From Tyzzerella sp. (GTDB lineage: Bacteria; Bacillota; Clostridia; Lachnospirales; Lachnospiraceae): a stretch of 64,000 bases of DNA. The DNA lies in contig JAFTWA010000022.1 in NCBI GenBank assembly GCA_017465565.1, forward strand, positions 1 through 64,000, read 5' to 3'. The stretch's first letter is position 1; the number at the start of each line of letters is the position of its first letter. A program made the position numbers and the translations under genes. Below the pieces are notes generated by a model, which ran no database searches, had not been told where the DNA came from, and saw only the letters and a list, made by a program, of their open reading frames with translations. Of the stretch, positions 41,985 to 49,957 are shown one piece after another.

Positions 41985-42617
41985 ATGAAGACAATCTTGT
42001 TTCAAGGGGATTCCATAACGGATGCATTACGCGTGAAAACTGCACGTCTTAATTTGCCTGGTACGGAAACGGGAATTGGTTATGCTTTATTTGTTAATGC
42101 AGAGCTTGGGTTAGAGTATCCAGGGGAGTACACTGTTATAAACAAAGGAATCTATGGCAGCAGAGTTACCGATCTGTATGCCAGAATCAAAGCAGATATT
42201 ATCAATCTAAAACCAGACATTTTGAGCATTTTGATTGGTGTAAATGATGTGTGGCATGAGTTTAACTTTGGGGACGGAGTAAGTGCTGAGAAGTACTACA
42301 AAATTTATTCTATGTTAATAGAAGAGATAAAGGACGCCCTGCCAGATATTCGCATTATCATTATGGAACCGTTTGCGCTGAAAGGAACAGAAACAGAGAA
42401 ATGGTGGGATGATTTTCAGTGCGAAGTGAAAAAGAGAGCGGAAAAGGCAAGAAAAGTTGCTGAAAAATATAATTTGGAATTTATTCCGCTGCAGGATAAA
42501 TTTGATGCGGCATCACAGACTGCACCAAATGAATATTGGCTGCGGGATGGAGTCCATCCAACTGCCGCAGGGCATGAATTACTTAAAAATGAATGGATGA
42601 GACAATTTTTCTATTAA
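41985..42617 (+). CDS. SGNH/GDSL-family hydrolase
   Basis: A 210-residue esterase-like protein with the four SGNH blocks: FQGDSITD (Ser9), the oxyanion Gly in NKGIYGSR, GVNDVW (Asn), and DGVHPTAAGH (Asp-His). No signal peptide, so it acts in the cytosol, plausibly removing acetyl groups from imported oligosaccharides before GH30 and the isomerases act. Last gene of the locus. Confidence 0.92.
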   Translation: MKTILFQGDSITDALRVKTARLNLPGTETGIGYALFVNAELGLEYPGEYTVINKGIYGSRVTDLYARIKADIINLKPDILSILIGVNDVWHEFNFGDGVSAEKYYKIYSMLIEEIKDALPDIRIIIMEPFALKGTETEKWWDDFQCEVKKRAEKARKVAEKYNLEFIPLQDKFDAASQTAPNEYWLRDGVHPTAAGHELLKNEWMRQFFY

Positions 42618-42633
42618 TGTAGAAAAGTATATA

Positions 42634-42678
42634 AAAATACCCTCAATAAGGTGGTTTCCATCTGGTTGAGGGTATTTT
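42634..42678 (+). terminator. Terminator of the sugar locus
   Basis: 13-bp stem AAAATACCCTCAA / TTGAGGGTATTTT around a 19-base loop. Confidence 0.8.
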
Positions 42679-42749
42679 GGCGTCTCTTTTTGTATTAATA
42701 GAAAAAGTATGGCGTGGAATACATCAAAAGCCAATGTAAAATAGATAAT

Positions 42750-42789
42750 TATCAAATAGTTTGATAAATCGACAAAAAAATGTTATAAT
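42750..42789 (+). promoter_or_regulatory. Promoter of apt-relA with overlapping palindrome
   Basis: TTGATA (42761-42766), a 17-base spacer and perfect TATAAT (42784-42789). The -35 is the right arm of a perfect inverted repeat TATCAAA-TAG-TTTGATA (42750-42766), a possible operator. Confidence 0.65.
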
Positions 42790-42821
42790 ATCATATAATT
42801 TTTTATTAGGAGAGTTTTAAC

Positions 42822-43349
42822 ATGATAAAACCGATTGAAGAATACGTAAGAAGTATACCTGATTTTCCAGAACCAGGGATTATTTTTAGAGATGTAACTA
42901 GTATTTTGGAAGATGCAGATGGCTTACATCTCGCCATAGATTTGATGCAGGAAAAGTTAAAAGATGTGGATTTTGATGTGGTGGTAGGTCCAGAATCGCG
43001 TGGGTTTATTTTTGGAGTGCCAATTGCATATAACCTTCGCAAACCATTTATTCCAGTTCGTAAGAAAGGAAAACTCCCATGTGAGACTGTTTCCGTTGAA
43101 TATGATTTGGAATACGGAAGTGCTGTGATTGAGATGCATAAAGATTCTATCAAACCAGGGCAGAGGGTAGTTATTATTGATGATTTGATGGCAACAGGCG
43201 GTACCATTGAAGCGATTATCAAGTTAATCGAGGGAATGGGCGGCGTTGTTGTAAAAACAGTTTTCTTAATGGAATTAGAGGGCTTAGAAGGAAGAAAGAA
43301 ATTAGGCGGATACGATGTAGAGACAGTAATTGCATATCCGGGTAAATAA
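42822..43349 (+). CDS. apt: Adenine phosphoribosyltransferase
   Basis: Purine salvage enzyme: adenine + PRPP to AMP + pyrophosphate, cytosolic. 175 residues, normal for the family. The opening ends FPEPGIIFRDVT, the hood region has GPESRGFIFG, and the PRPP-binding motif VVIIDDLMATGGT is near residue 110. AGGAGAG site. Precedes relA by 23 bases; recJ-apt-relA is the usual order in Firmicutes. Confidence 0.97.
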   Translation: MIKPIEEYVRSIPDFPEPGIIFRDVTSILEDADGLHLAIDLMQEKLKDVDFDVVVGPESRGFIFGVPIAYNLRKPFIPVRKKGKLPCETVSVEYDLEYGSAVIEMHKDSIKPGQRVVIIDDLMATGGTIEAIIKLIEGMGGVVVKTVFLMELEGLEGRKKLGGYDVETVIAYPGK

Positions 43350-43372
43350 ATTTTTTGAGGGGGCTTGAGACT

Positions 43373-45673
43373 ATGGCTGACAATAAAATATTGGAAAATC
43401 CATATAGTGGGCTATCGTTTGAAGACGGTCATGCAGTAAAAGCGCCAGAAGATTACCAGGATCCCAAGGTGTTGTATGAAAAACTGATTGAGCGTGTCCG
43501 TAAATACCATCCTTCGGATGATATTTCTATGATTGAAAAAGCGTTTGATATTGCTTATCATGCACACGAAGGGCAGTGCAGAAAGTCAGGAGAACCTTAT
43601 ATTATCCATCCGCTTTGGGTAGCCATTATTCTTGCTGATTTGGAATTGGATAAAGAAACAATTGTAGCCGGTATTTTGCATGATGTTGTGGAAGATACGG
43701 TTATGAGTGATGAGGAGATTACAAAAGAATTTGGTGCAGAGGTTGCGCTTCTGGTTGATGGCGTAACTAAGTTAGGGCAATTGTCTTACTCAGCAGATAA
43801 ATTAGAAGTGCAGGCAGAAAATCTTCGTAAGATGTTCCTTGCTATGGCAAAGGATATCCGTGTTATCTTAATTAAGCTTGCGGATAGACTTCATAACATG
43901 AGAACACTTGAATTTATGCGTCCTGAAAAGCAAATGGAAAAGGCGAGAGAGACGATGGATATCTATGCGCCGATTGCAGGGCGTCTTGGTATTTCTAAGA
44001 TTAAGACCGAATTAGATGACTTGGCTTTGAGATATACAAAACCAGATGTTTTTTTTGATTTGGTAAAACAGCTGAATGACAGAAAAACGCAGCGGGAAGA
44101 ATTTGTTGATTCCATTGTGACTGAAGTTTCAGAACATATGGAGCATGCTGGAATCAAAGCGGAAATCAAAGGCCGTGTAAAACATTTCTTTAGTATCCAT
44201 AAAAAAATGGTGAACCAGGAAAAGACAATTGACCAGGTTTATGACCTGTTTGCAGTCCGCATTATTGTGGATTCTGTGAAAGACTGCTATGCTGCACTCG
44301 GTGTAATTCACGAGATGTATACACCGATTCCAGGACGTTTTAAAGATTATATTGCTATGCCAAAGCCGAATATGTATCAGTCGTTACATACGACGCTGAT
44401 GAGCTCTGTCGGACAGCCGTTTGAAATTCAGATCCGTACCGCAGAGATGCATAAGACGGCAGAATATGGTATTGCGGCACACTGGAAATACAAAGAGTCA
44501 AATGACGGCAAGAAGAGCGTTGCTGCACAGGAAGAAGAAAAGCTGACATGGCTCCGTCAGATTCTGGAATGGCAGCAGGATACAGATAACCGTGAATTTT
44601 TAAGCTTATTAAAAGGCGGTTTGGATTTATTTGCGGAAGACGTTTACTGTTTCACTCCAAATGGAGATGTTAAGAATCTTCCAAATGGTTCCACACCAGT
44701 CGATTTTGCCTACATGATTCACAGTGCAGTAGGAAATAAAATGGTGGGTGCCCGTGTAAACGGAAAGCTTGTTAACATTGATTATAAGATTCAGAATGGT
44801 GATAGAATCGAGATTCTGACTTCCCAAAATTCAAGAGGACCTAGTCGTGACTGGCTCAACATTGTTAAGAGTACACAGGCCCGCAACAAGATTAACCAGT
44901 GGTTTAAGAAAGAATTAAAGGAAGAAAATATTGTCCGGGGAAAAGAATTGCTTCAGGCATACTGTAAGGCAAAGTCGCTCGTTTACAGTGATTTGACAAA
45001 GCCTAAATATATGCAGGTTGTGCAGGCGAAATATGGCTTCAAGGAATGGGAAGGAATCCTTGCTACGGTTGGCCATGGCGGACTGAAAGAAGGTCAGGTC
45101 ATTAACCGTCTTGTAGAAGAATACGATAAAGACCACAAAGAAGTTATCACAGATGAAAAGATTCTTGAGCGTGTAAAAGAGGCTACAAGGCGCAAAGCCC
45201 ATGTGGCAAAATCAAAGAGCGGTATCATTGTAAAGGGGATTGACGATATGGCAGTTCGCTTCTCAAGATGCTGTAACCCAGTACCAGGTGATGAGATTGT
45301 CGGCTTTGTAACCCGTGGACGTGGTATGTCGATTCATAGAACAGACTGTGTAAACATTATCCATCTGTCTGAGGCAGAACGAATCCGTCTGATTGATGCG
45401 GAGTGGGAGGCAAGTATTACCGAAGAAAAAGGTCAGTACATGTCTAGTATCAAGATTTATGCAAATAACCGCCAGGGCTTACTGATGGAAATCTCAAAAA
45501 TCTTTACAGAGAATAAGATTGATATTAATGCTATTAATACGCATGTCAGCAAGCAGAGTATTGCTACGTTGGAACTTAGCTTTGCAGTTGGTGGACGTGA
45601 AGAACTGAACCATATTGTGGAGAAATTGCGTCAGATTACAGGTGTGATTGATATTGAGAGAACAACAGGATAG
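43373..45673 (+). CDS. relA: Bifunctional (p)ppGpp synthetase/hydrolase
   Basis: 766-residue RelA/SpoT homologue (Rel) that makes and degrades the stringent-response alarmone. Order of domains: HD hydrolase (HAHEGQ near 62, HDVVEDT near 103), synthetase (RFKDYIAMPKPNMYQSLHTT near 321-340), TGS (near 427), a Cys-containing RIS/zinc-finger region (FSRCCNPVPGD), and ACT (from about 687). The HD ED residues are intact, so it should hydrolyse as well. The ATG at 43373 follows GAGGGGG; an in-frame start at 43355 lies ahead of the site. Confidence 0.96.
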   Translation: MADNKILENPYSGLSFEDGHAVKAPEDYQDPKVLYEKLIERVRKYHPSDDISMIEKAFDIAYHAHEGQCRKSGEPYIIHPLWVAIILADLELDKETIVAGILHDVVEDTVMSDEEITKEFGAEVALLVDGVTKLGQLSYSADKLEVQAENLRKMFLAMAKDIRVILIKLADRLHNMRTLEFMRPEKQMEKARETMDIYAPIAGRLGISKIKTELDDLALRYTKPDVFFDLVKQLNDRKTQREEFVDSIVTEVSEHMEHAGIKAEIKGRVKHFFSIHKKMVNQEKTIDQVYDLFAVRIIVDSVKDCYAALGVIHEMYTPIPGRFKDYIAMPKPNMYQSLHTTLMSSVGQPFEIQIRTAEMHKTAEYGIAAHWKYKESNDGKKSVAAQEEEKLTWLRQILEWQQDTDNREFLSLLKGGLDLFAEDVYCFTPNGDVKNLPNGSTPVDFAYMIHSAVGNKMVGARVNGKLVNIDYKIQNGDRIEILTSQNSRGPSRDWLNIVKSTQARNKINQWFKKELKEENIVRGKELLQAYCKAKSLVYSDLTKPKYMQVVQAKYGFKEWEGILATVGHGGLKEGQVINRLVEEYDKDHKEVITDEKILERVKEATRRKAHVAKSKSGIIVKGIDDMAVRFSRCCNPVPGDEIVGFVTRGRGMSIHRTDCVNIIHLSEAERIRLIDAEWEASITEEKGQYMSSIKIYANNRQGLLMEISKIFTENKIDINAINTHVSKQSIATLELSFAVGGREELNHIVEKLRQITGVIDIERTTG

Positions 45674-45691
45674 AAATAATAAAATATTTTA

Positions 45692-45720
45692 TTGAATTTT
45701 TGTAGACGATTGTATATACT
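45692..45720 (+). promoter_or_regulatory. Promoter of the structured RNA
   Basis: TTGAAT (45692-45697), a 17-base spacer and TATACT (45715-45720), pointing at a start near 45726. Confidence 0.65.
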
Positions 45721-45725
45721 ATAAG

Positions 45726-45943
45726 TGAGCAAAGAGATTTGTTCAGCGTGAATAACGCTCATAATATTATTCATATGTATAGAACAGGTCATGAGCCTGT
45801 TTTGAACAATGAAGTAGGAGGTTGTTTCAAGTCGCAGTGTCCTATGGAGTTCTTGGAGGGTTTGGCAGTTTCCACAACTTGAAGTAGGCTATGAGCCGAA
45901 AGAAAATGCCAGAAAAGGCTTCGGTTTTGTCCGAAGCTTTTTT
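45726..45943 (+). ncRNA. Structured non-coding RNA, candidate 6S RNA
   Basis: About 218 bases bounded by a promoter and a strong terminator, with no frame of useful length. Stems seen: GAGCAAA/TTTGTTC at the 5' end, AGCGT/ACGCT, AACAGG/CCTGTT, TTGAACAA/TTGTTTCAA, and a long-range TTCAAGT/ACTTGAA. GCTCAT (45757-45762) can pair with ATGAGC at 45791 or at 45891, so alternative folds are possible. Length, location in the relA-hisS-aspS neighbourhood (bsrA lies near aspS in Bacillus) and lack of a coupled downstream gene fit 6S RNA, but the central bubble was not verified. Confidence 0.5.
45918..45943 (+). terminator. Terminator of the structured RNA
   Basis: GCTTCGG-TTTTGT-CCGAAGC followed by six T, then TCTTTTT. 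Confidence 0.9.
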
Positions 45944-45976
45944 CTTTTTCACTTTATACAAGAGAGGAGGTAACTG

Positions 45977-46558
45977 ATGGATGCATTAAAACAAAGCACT
46001 GTGGCTTTTCAAGAGTTGATGAAATACGAATATGAAATTGTAGCTGGAAGTAAGAAGACGCTTATTAAAATGGTGTTGTTCTTTTCAAAAGAACATTTTA
46101 TGCATCTAATCGGATTACATAAATTAACAGATTTGTAAATTCAAAGACATAGTAAAGAAAAATTATATGATATGATAATGAATAATGAACTTACATATGA
46201 TTATTTGCAAAAAAGTGAATTTTTTCCTGAGATAAAAGAGAGAATAGAGTTTTTTCCCCTTCTTGAAAAAGTGTTGGATAGTAATGAATTAATGATCAAG
46301 TATAAGAAAGGGTTCACGAAAGGGACTTTAATTACAGCAACATATATTATTGTTTATGAGCATGAAGATGTGATTTTGCACTACTTTGTCGATGAGGAAA
46401 CTGATACTGGAAGGTATTACGGCAAATCTTTTTTTGGACGAGCAGATAATAAATTTATAAAGAATCAACAAACATTTAAAGTGTTAAAAAAACGCAAAGA
46501 TAATAATGAAACAGGTGTTTCACAAATTTTATGTGATAAAATGATTAAAGAGCGGTAG
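45977..46558 (+). pseudogene. PBECR4-like nuclease-domain protein interrupted by one in-frame stop
   Basis: An ATG at 45977 after GAGGAGG opens a frame that hits TAA at 46136-46138, after 53 residues, and then continues in the same frame without interruption to 46558. The joined 193-codon product reads FQELMKYEYEIVAGSK, FMHLIGLHKLTDL, stop, IQRHSKEKLYD, then DYLQKSEFFPEIKERIEFF and FFGRADNKF. This resembles the PBECR4 family (phage barnase-EndoU-colicin-RelE-like nucleases) as I remember it. The TAA could derive from a CAA codon by one change. Whether it is dead or re-initiates at 46172/46178 cannot be told. Confidence 0.65.
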
Positions 46559-46597
46559 TAAAGTTGCTTGGTGTAACGGTTTAATGAGGTGACTTAG

Positions 46598-47221
46598 ATG
46601 ATGAAAATAGAAAAATTTGTACTTGGTGCTATGAGCACAAACACTTATCTGGTAGAAAACAAAGACACAAAAGAATTGGTTATTGTGGACCCAGCGGCTT
46701 GTCCAGACTACATGGTTTCGCATGTAAAGTCAAATGGGTACGAACCCAAGGCAATTCTTCTGACACATGGACACTTTGACCATATAATGGGAATTGATAA
46801 ATGGGTGAAAGAGTTTGATGTACCGGTATATGCTTATGCAGATGAAAAAGAGGTGTTGGCAGACTCGGGTTTGAATTTGTCATGTATGCTGGGTGTGTCT
46901 TATACGTTTAATAAAGTAAAGGAACTACAGGATGGTGATGTGCTTGATTTAGTTGGTTTTTCTTTTAAGGTAATTCATACACCCGGACATACCAAAGGTG
47001 GATGCTGCTACTATGAGGCTGCCGAGGGCGTATTGTTTAGTGGAGATACATTGTTCCATCAAAGTGTTGGAAGAAGTGATTTTCCAACGGGAAGTATGGC
47101 GACATTGGTTCGTTCTATTAAGGAAAAACTTTTCTGTCTGCCAGATGATGTGATGGTATATCCGGGGCATAATTCATTAACTTGTATTGCAGATGAAAAG
47201 ATGTATAATCCATTTGTTTAA
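46598..47221 (+). CDS. Glyoxalase-II-like metallo-hydrolase
   Basis: A 207-residue cytosolic metallo-beta-lactamase-fold protein with THGHFDHIMG (ligands near 59-65), a His in HTPGHTKGG near 130, and FSGDTLF near 150 (bridging Asp), ending YPGHNSLT. This is the YcbL-type small glyoxalase-II-like group found in this position in Firmicutes; it probably hydrolyses thioesters. GAGGTG site. hemZ starts 15 bases downstream. Confidence 0.92.
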   Translation: MMKIEKFVLGAMSTNTYLVENKDTKELVIVDPAACPDYMVSHVKSNGYEPKAILLTHGHFDHIMGIDKWVKEFDVPVYAYADEKEVLADSGLNLSCMLGVSYTFNKVKELQDGDVLDLVGFSFKVIHTPGHTKGGCCYYEAAEGVLFSGDTLFHQSVGRSDFPTGSMATLVRSIKEKLFCLPDDVMVYPGHNSLTCIADEKMYNPFV

Positions 47222-47236
47222 AAGTTGAGGTTTGAA

Positions 47237-48691
47237 ATGATTAGAATTATAGTAAAGAATGAGATGTTTGCTTATGACATGTTCCATATTATAAAGGCTT
47301 TCTACCCTGGCGAAAATATTGAACAAATTGTGAACAAGTCCTGTCCCCAAATGATTAAAATTGAGATGGAGGACAAATTTTTAATAATCGAAGAAGAGTT
47401 AATAGGTCTGATAGACAGAAAATTAAAGAAGCGATATGTAAATATCAAGGTTTATAAATGGCTGAAGGATGTGACAGGCAAGGAACTTGCCTGGGGAATC
47501 ATGACAGGTGTCCGGCCTACAAAACCAATGATGCATCTGATGGAAAGTGGTATGTCAGATGAAGAAGTAATGAACTGGATGCAGGAAAATTATCAGGTGA
47601 CAGGTGCGAAGGCAAGACTTGGAATCGAGGTTGCTAAGAGGGAAAAAAGCCTTCTGGACCAACTAGATTACAAGGATGGCTACAGTCTATATATTGGCAT
47701 TCCATTTTGTCCAACCACCTGCTCTTACTGTTCCTTCACTTCTTATCCAATTGCGGCCTGGAAAACCAGAGTGGATGAATATCTGGATGCGGTTTGCAGG
47801 GAACTTACATTTATTGCGAACGCTTCCAAGGAAAAGAAACTTAACACAATTTATATTGGCGGCGGAACGCCGACGACTCTGGAACCAGAGCAGCTTGACC
47901 GCTTACTGACACATTTGGAAACGCATTTTTCTTATCAGGATTTGAAAGAGATTACAGTGGAGGCAGGAAGACCTGACAGTATCACGAGAGAAAAGTTAGA
48001 GGTTTTGAAAAAGCATAATATTGGAAGAATTTCCATTAATCCGCAGACCATGCAGCAGAAAACTTTAGATATCATTGGACGTAGACATACCGTTGAGGAT
48101 ATTGAAAGAGTTTTCAAAATGGCAAGGGAAATTGGATTTGACAATATTAATATGGACTTAATCGCGGGACTTCCAGAGGAAACCGTAGAAGATATGCGGG
48201 ATACTTTGGAAAAGATTAAAGTGATGGCGCCAGACAGCCTGACAGTCCATGCACTTGCTATGAAGCGCGCTTCAAGACTCACCCAGGAGCAAAAGGGAAA
48301 GCCCCGCGAAGCAGGCGAAGAGGCTCAAATTGCCCAGACACTTTCAGCAATGATAGAGCTTGCGGCGAAAGGGGCAAAGGACATGGAACTCGTTCCGTAT
48401 TACCTTTACAGACAGAAAAATATTGCTGGAAATTTTGAAAATGTTGGCTATGCAAAGGTTGACAAAGCCGGAATATACAATATACTTATTATGGAGGAAA
48501 AACAATCGATTATCGGTGTGGGTGCAGGTTCATCTACCAAGATTGTGGTTCCTGATGAGAAAGCAGAAATTGATTCGAGGACGGGGAATTTGAAGAAGAT
48601 TGTCCGCTCGGAAAACGTAAAAGATGTAGAACAATATATCAGTCGGATCGACGAGATGATAGAACGAAAAGGAGAATTATTATGGCCTTAA
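47237..48691 (+). CDS. hemZ: Coproporphyrinogen dehydrogenase-like radical SAM protein HemZ
   Basis: A 484-residue member of the HemN/HemW/HemZ group. The radical-SAM cluster motif is CPTTCSYC (Cys158, 162, 165), with GGGTPT after it. HemZ-type proteins have a distinct N-terminal extension, seen here (residues 1-140). No other heme gene is nearby, so oxygen-independent heme synthesis or another role is open. The ATG at 47237 follows GAGG by six bases; a TTG at 47225 is rejected. It overlaps hisS by 10 bases. Confidence 0.92.
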   Translation: MIRIIVKNEMFAYDMFHIIKAFYPGENIEQIVNKSCPQMIKIEMEDKFLIIEEELIGLIDRKLKKRYVNIKVYKWLKDVTGKELAWGIMTGVRPTKPMMHLMESGMSDEEVMNWMQENYQVTGAKARLGIEVAKREKSLLDQLDYKDGYSLYIGIPFCPTTCSYCSFTSYPIAAWKTRVDEYLDAVCRELTFIANASKEKKLNTIYIGGGTPTTLEPEQLDRLLTHLETHFSYQDLKEITVEAGRPDSITREKLEVLKKHNIGRISINPQTMQQKTLDIIGRRHTVEDIERVFKMAREIGFDNINMDLIAGLPEETVEDMRDTLEKIKVMAPDSLTVHALAMKRASRLTQEQKGKPREAGEEAQIAQTLSAMIELAAKGAKDMELVPYYLYRQKNIAGNFENVGYAKVDKAGIYNILIMEEKQSIIGVGAGSSTKIVVPDEKAEIDSRTGNLKKIVRSENVKDVEQYISRIDEMIERKGELLWP

Positions 48692-49941
48692 AGAAGAAGC
48701 CGGTAACCGGTATGAAGGACATGCTCCCAAAAGAGATGGAAATCAGGGATTATGTTATTCAAATGATTAAAGACACATACAAAACCTTTGGATTTACATC
48801 CATGGAAACTCCATGTGTAGAACATATTGAAAACCTTTGCAGTAAACAGGGTGGAGATAATGAAAAGTTAATTTTCAAAATCTTAAAACGTGGTGAAAAA
48901 TTAAAATTAGAAACAGCAGAGACAGAAGCTGACTTAGTAGATGGTGGACTTCGTTATGACTTAACAGTGCCACTTGCAAGATACTATGCAAACCATGCAA
49001 ATGAACTTCCTTCTCCATTCAAAGCAATGCAGATTGGAAATGTATGGAGAGCTGACCGTCCGCAGAGAGGACGTTTCCGTCAGTTTGTGCAATGTGATAT
49101 CGATATTCTTGGGGAACCAGGCAACCTTGCAGAAATCGAGTTAATCCTTGCAACAACAGCGATGCTTGGAAAATTAAATTTCAGCAATTTCACAGTATGC
49201 ATCAACGATAGAAACATTTTAAAAGCAATGGCAGCATACAGTGGATTCCGTGAAGAGGATTACGATGAAGTATTTATCATCTTAGATAAGATGGATAAAA
49301 TCGGCATGGAAGGTGTTGCAAACGAATTAAAAGAACTTGGTGGTTACACACAAGAAAATATTGACACTTATCTTGGACTCTTTGACCAGATTAGCGGTGA
49401 TATCGAAGGCATTCGTTTCTGCAAGGATAAATTAGCAGGCTTCTTGGATGAAAAGATTGCAGATGGCATGGAACTCATCATTTCCAGCGTGGAAGCGGCA
49501 AAGGAAGCGCAGTTCAAAGTAAAATTTGACCCAACTCTTGTACGCGGACAAGCTTACTATACAGGAACCATTTTCGAAATCAGAATGGACGAATTTGGCG
49601 GCTCTGTTGCAGGTGGCGGACGTTACGACAAGATGATTGGTAAATTTACGGGGCAGGATACACCAGCTTGTGGATTCTCCATCGGATTTGAGCGTATCGC
49701 AATGCTTCTTCTTGAAAATGGTTACGAGCCAGGAAACAAGAAAGAAAAGAAAGCATATTTGCTTGAAAAGAATATGCACCAAGAGGGAATCTTAAAAGTG
49801 CTTGCAATGGCAAAAGCTGACAGAGAAGCTGGAAAGCAGGTTCTTATCGTAAATATGAAAAAGAACAAGAAGTTCCAAAAAGATCAGTTAATCGAAGAAG
49901 GTTATACTGACATTCAGGAATGCTATAGAGACAATATTTAA
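48682..49941 (+). CDS. hisS: Histidyl-tRNA synthetase
   Basis: Class II synthetase that charges tRNA-His, 419 residues. Motif 2 is in IGNVWRADRPQRGRFRQFVQCDIDILG-like sequence near residue 115-140; histidine-binding loops and motif 3 (GGGRYDKM, GFSIGFERIAM) follow; a C-terminal anticodon-binding domain ends the chain. It overlaps hemZ by 10 bases. No T-box leader is possible in this compact arrangement. The hisS-aspS pair is conserved in Firmicutes. Confidence 0.96.
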   Translation: MALKKKPVTGMKDMLPKEMEIRDYVIQMIKDTYKTFGFTSMETPCVEHIENLCSKQGGDNEKLIFKILKRGEKLKLETAETEADLVDGGLRYDLTVPLARYYANHANELPSPFKAMQIGNVWRADRPQRGRFRQFVQCDIDILGEPGNLAEIELILATTAMLGKLNFSNFTVCINDRNILKAMAAYSGFREEDYDEVFIILDKMDKIGMEGVANELKELGGYTQENIDTYLGLFDQISGDIEGIRFCKDKLAGFLDEKIADGMELIISSVEAAKEAQFKVKFDPTLVRGQAYYTGTIFEIRMDEFGGSVAGGGRYDKMIGKFTGQDTPACGFSIGFERIAMLLLENGYEPGNKKEKKAYLLEKNMHQEGILKVLAMAKADREAGKQVLIVNMKKNKKFQKDQLIEEGYTDIQECYRDNI

Positions 49942-49957
49942 GAAAGAGGAAGATAAA

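Noticed and set aside
42780-45700. A stringent-response-type toxin module around relA.
   Set aside because: relA is a full-length bifunctional Rel with an intact HD domain in its usual apt-relA setting.
46172-46558. The second half of the PBECR4-like gene as an independent gene starting at 46172.
   Set aside because: No ribosome site precedes it, and the upstream half continues in the same frame with family-like sequence.
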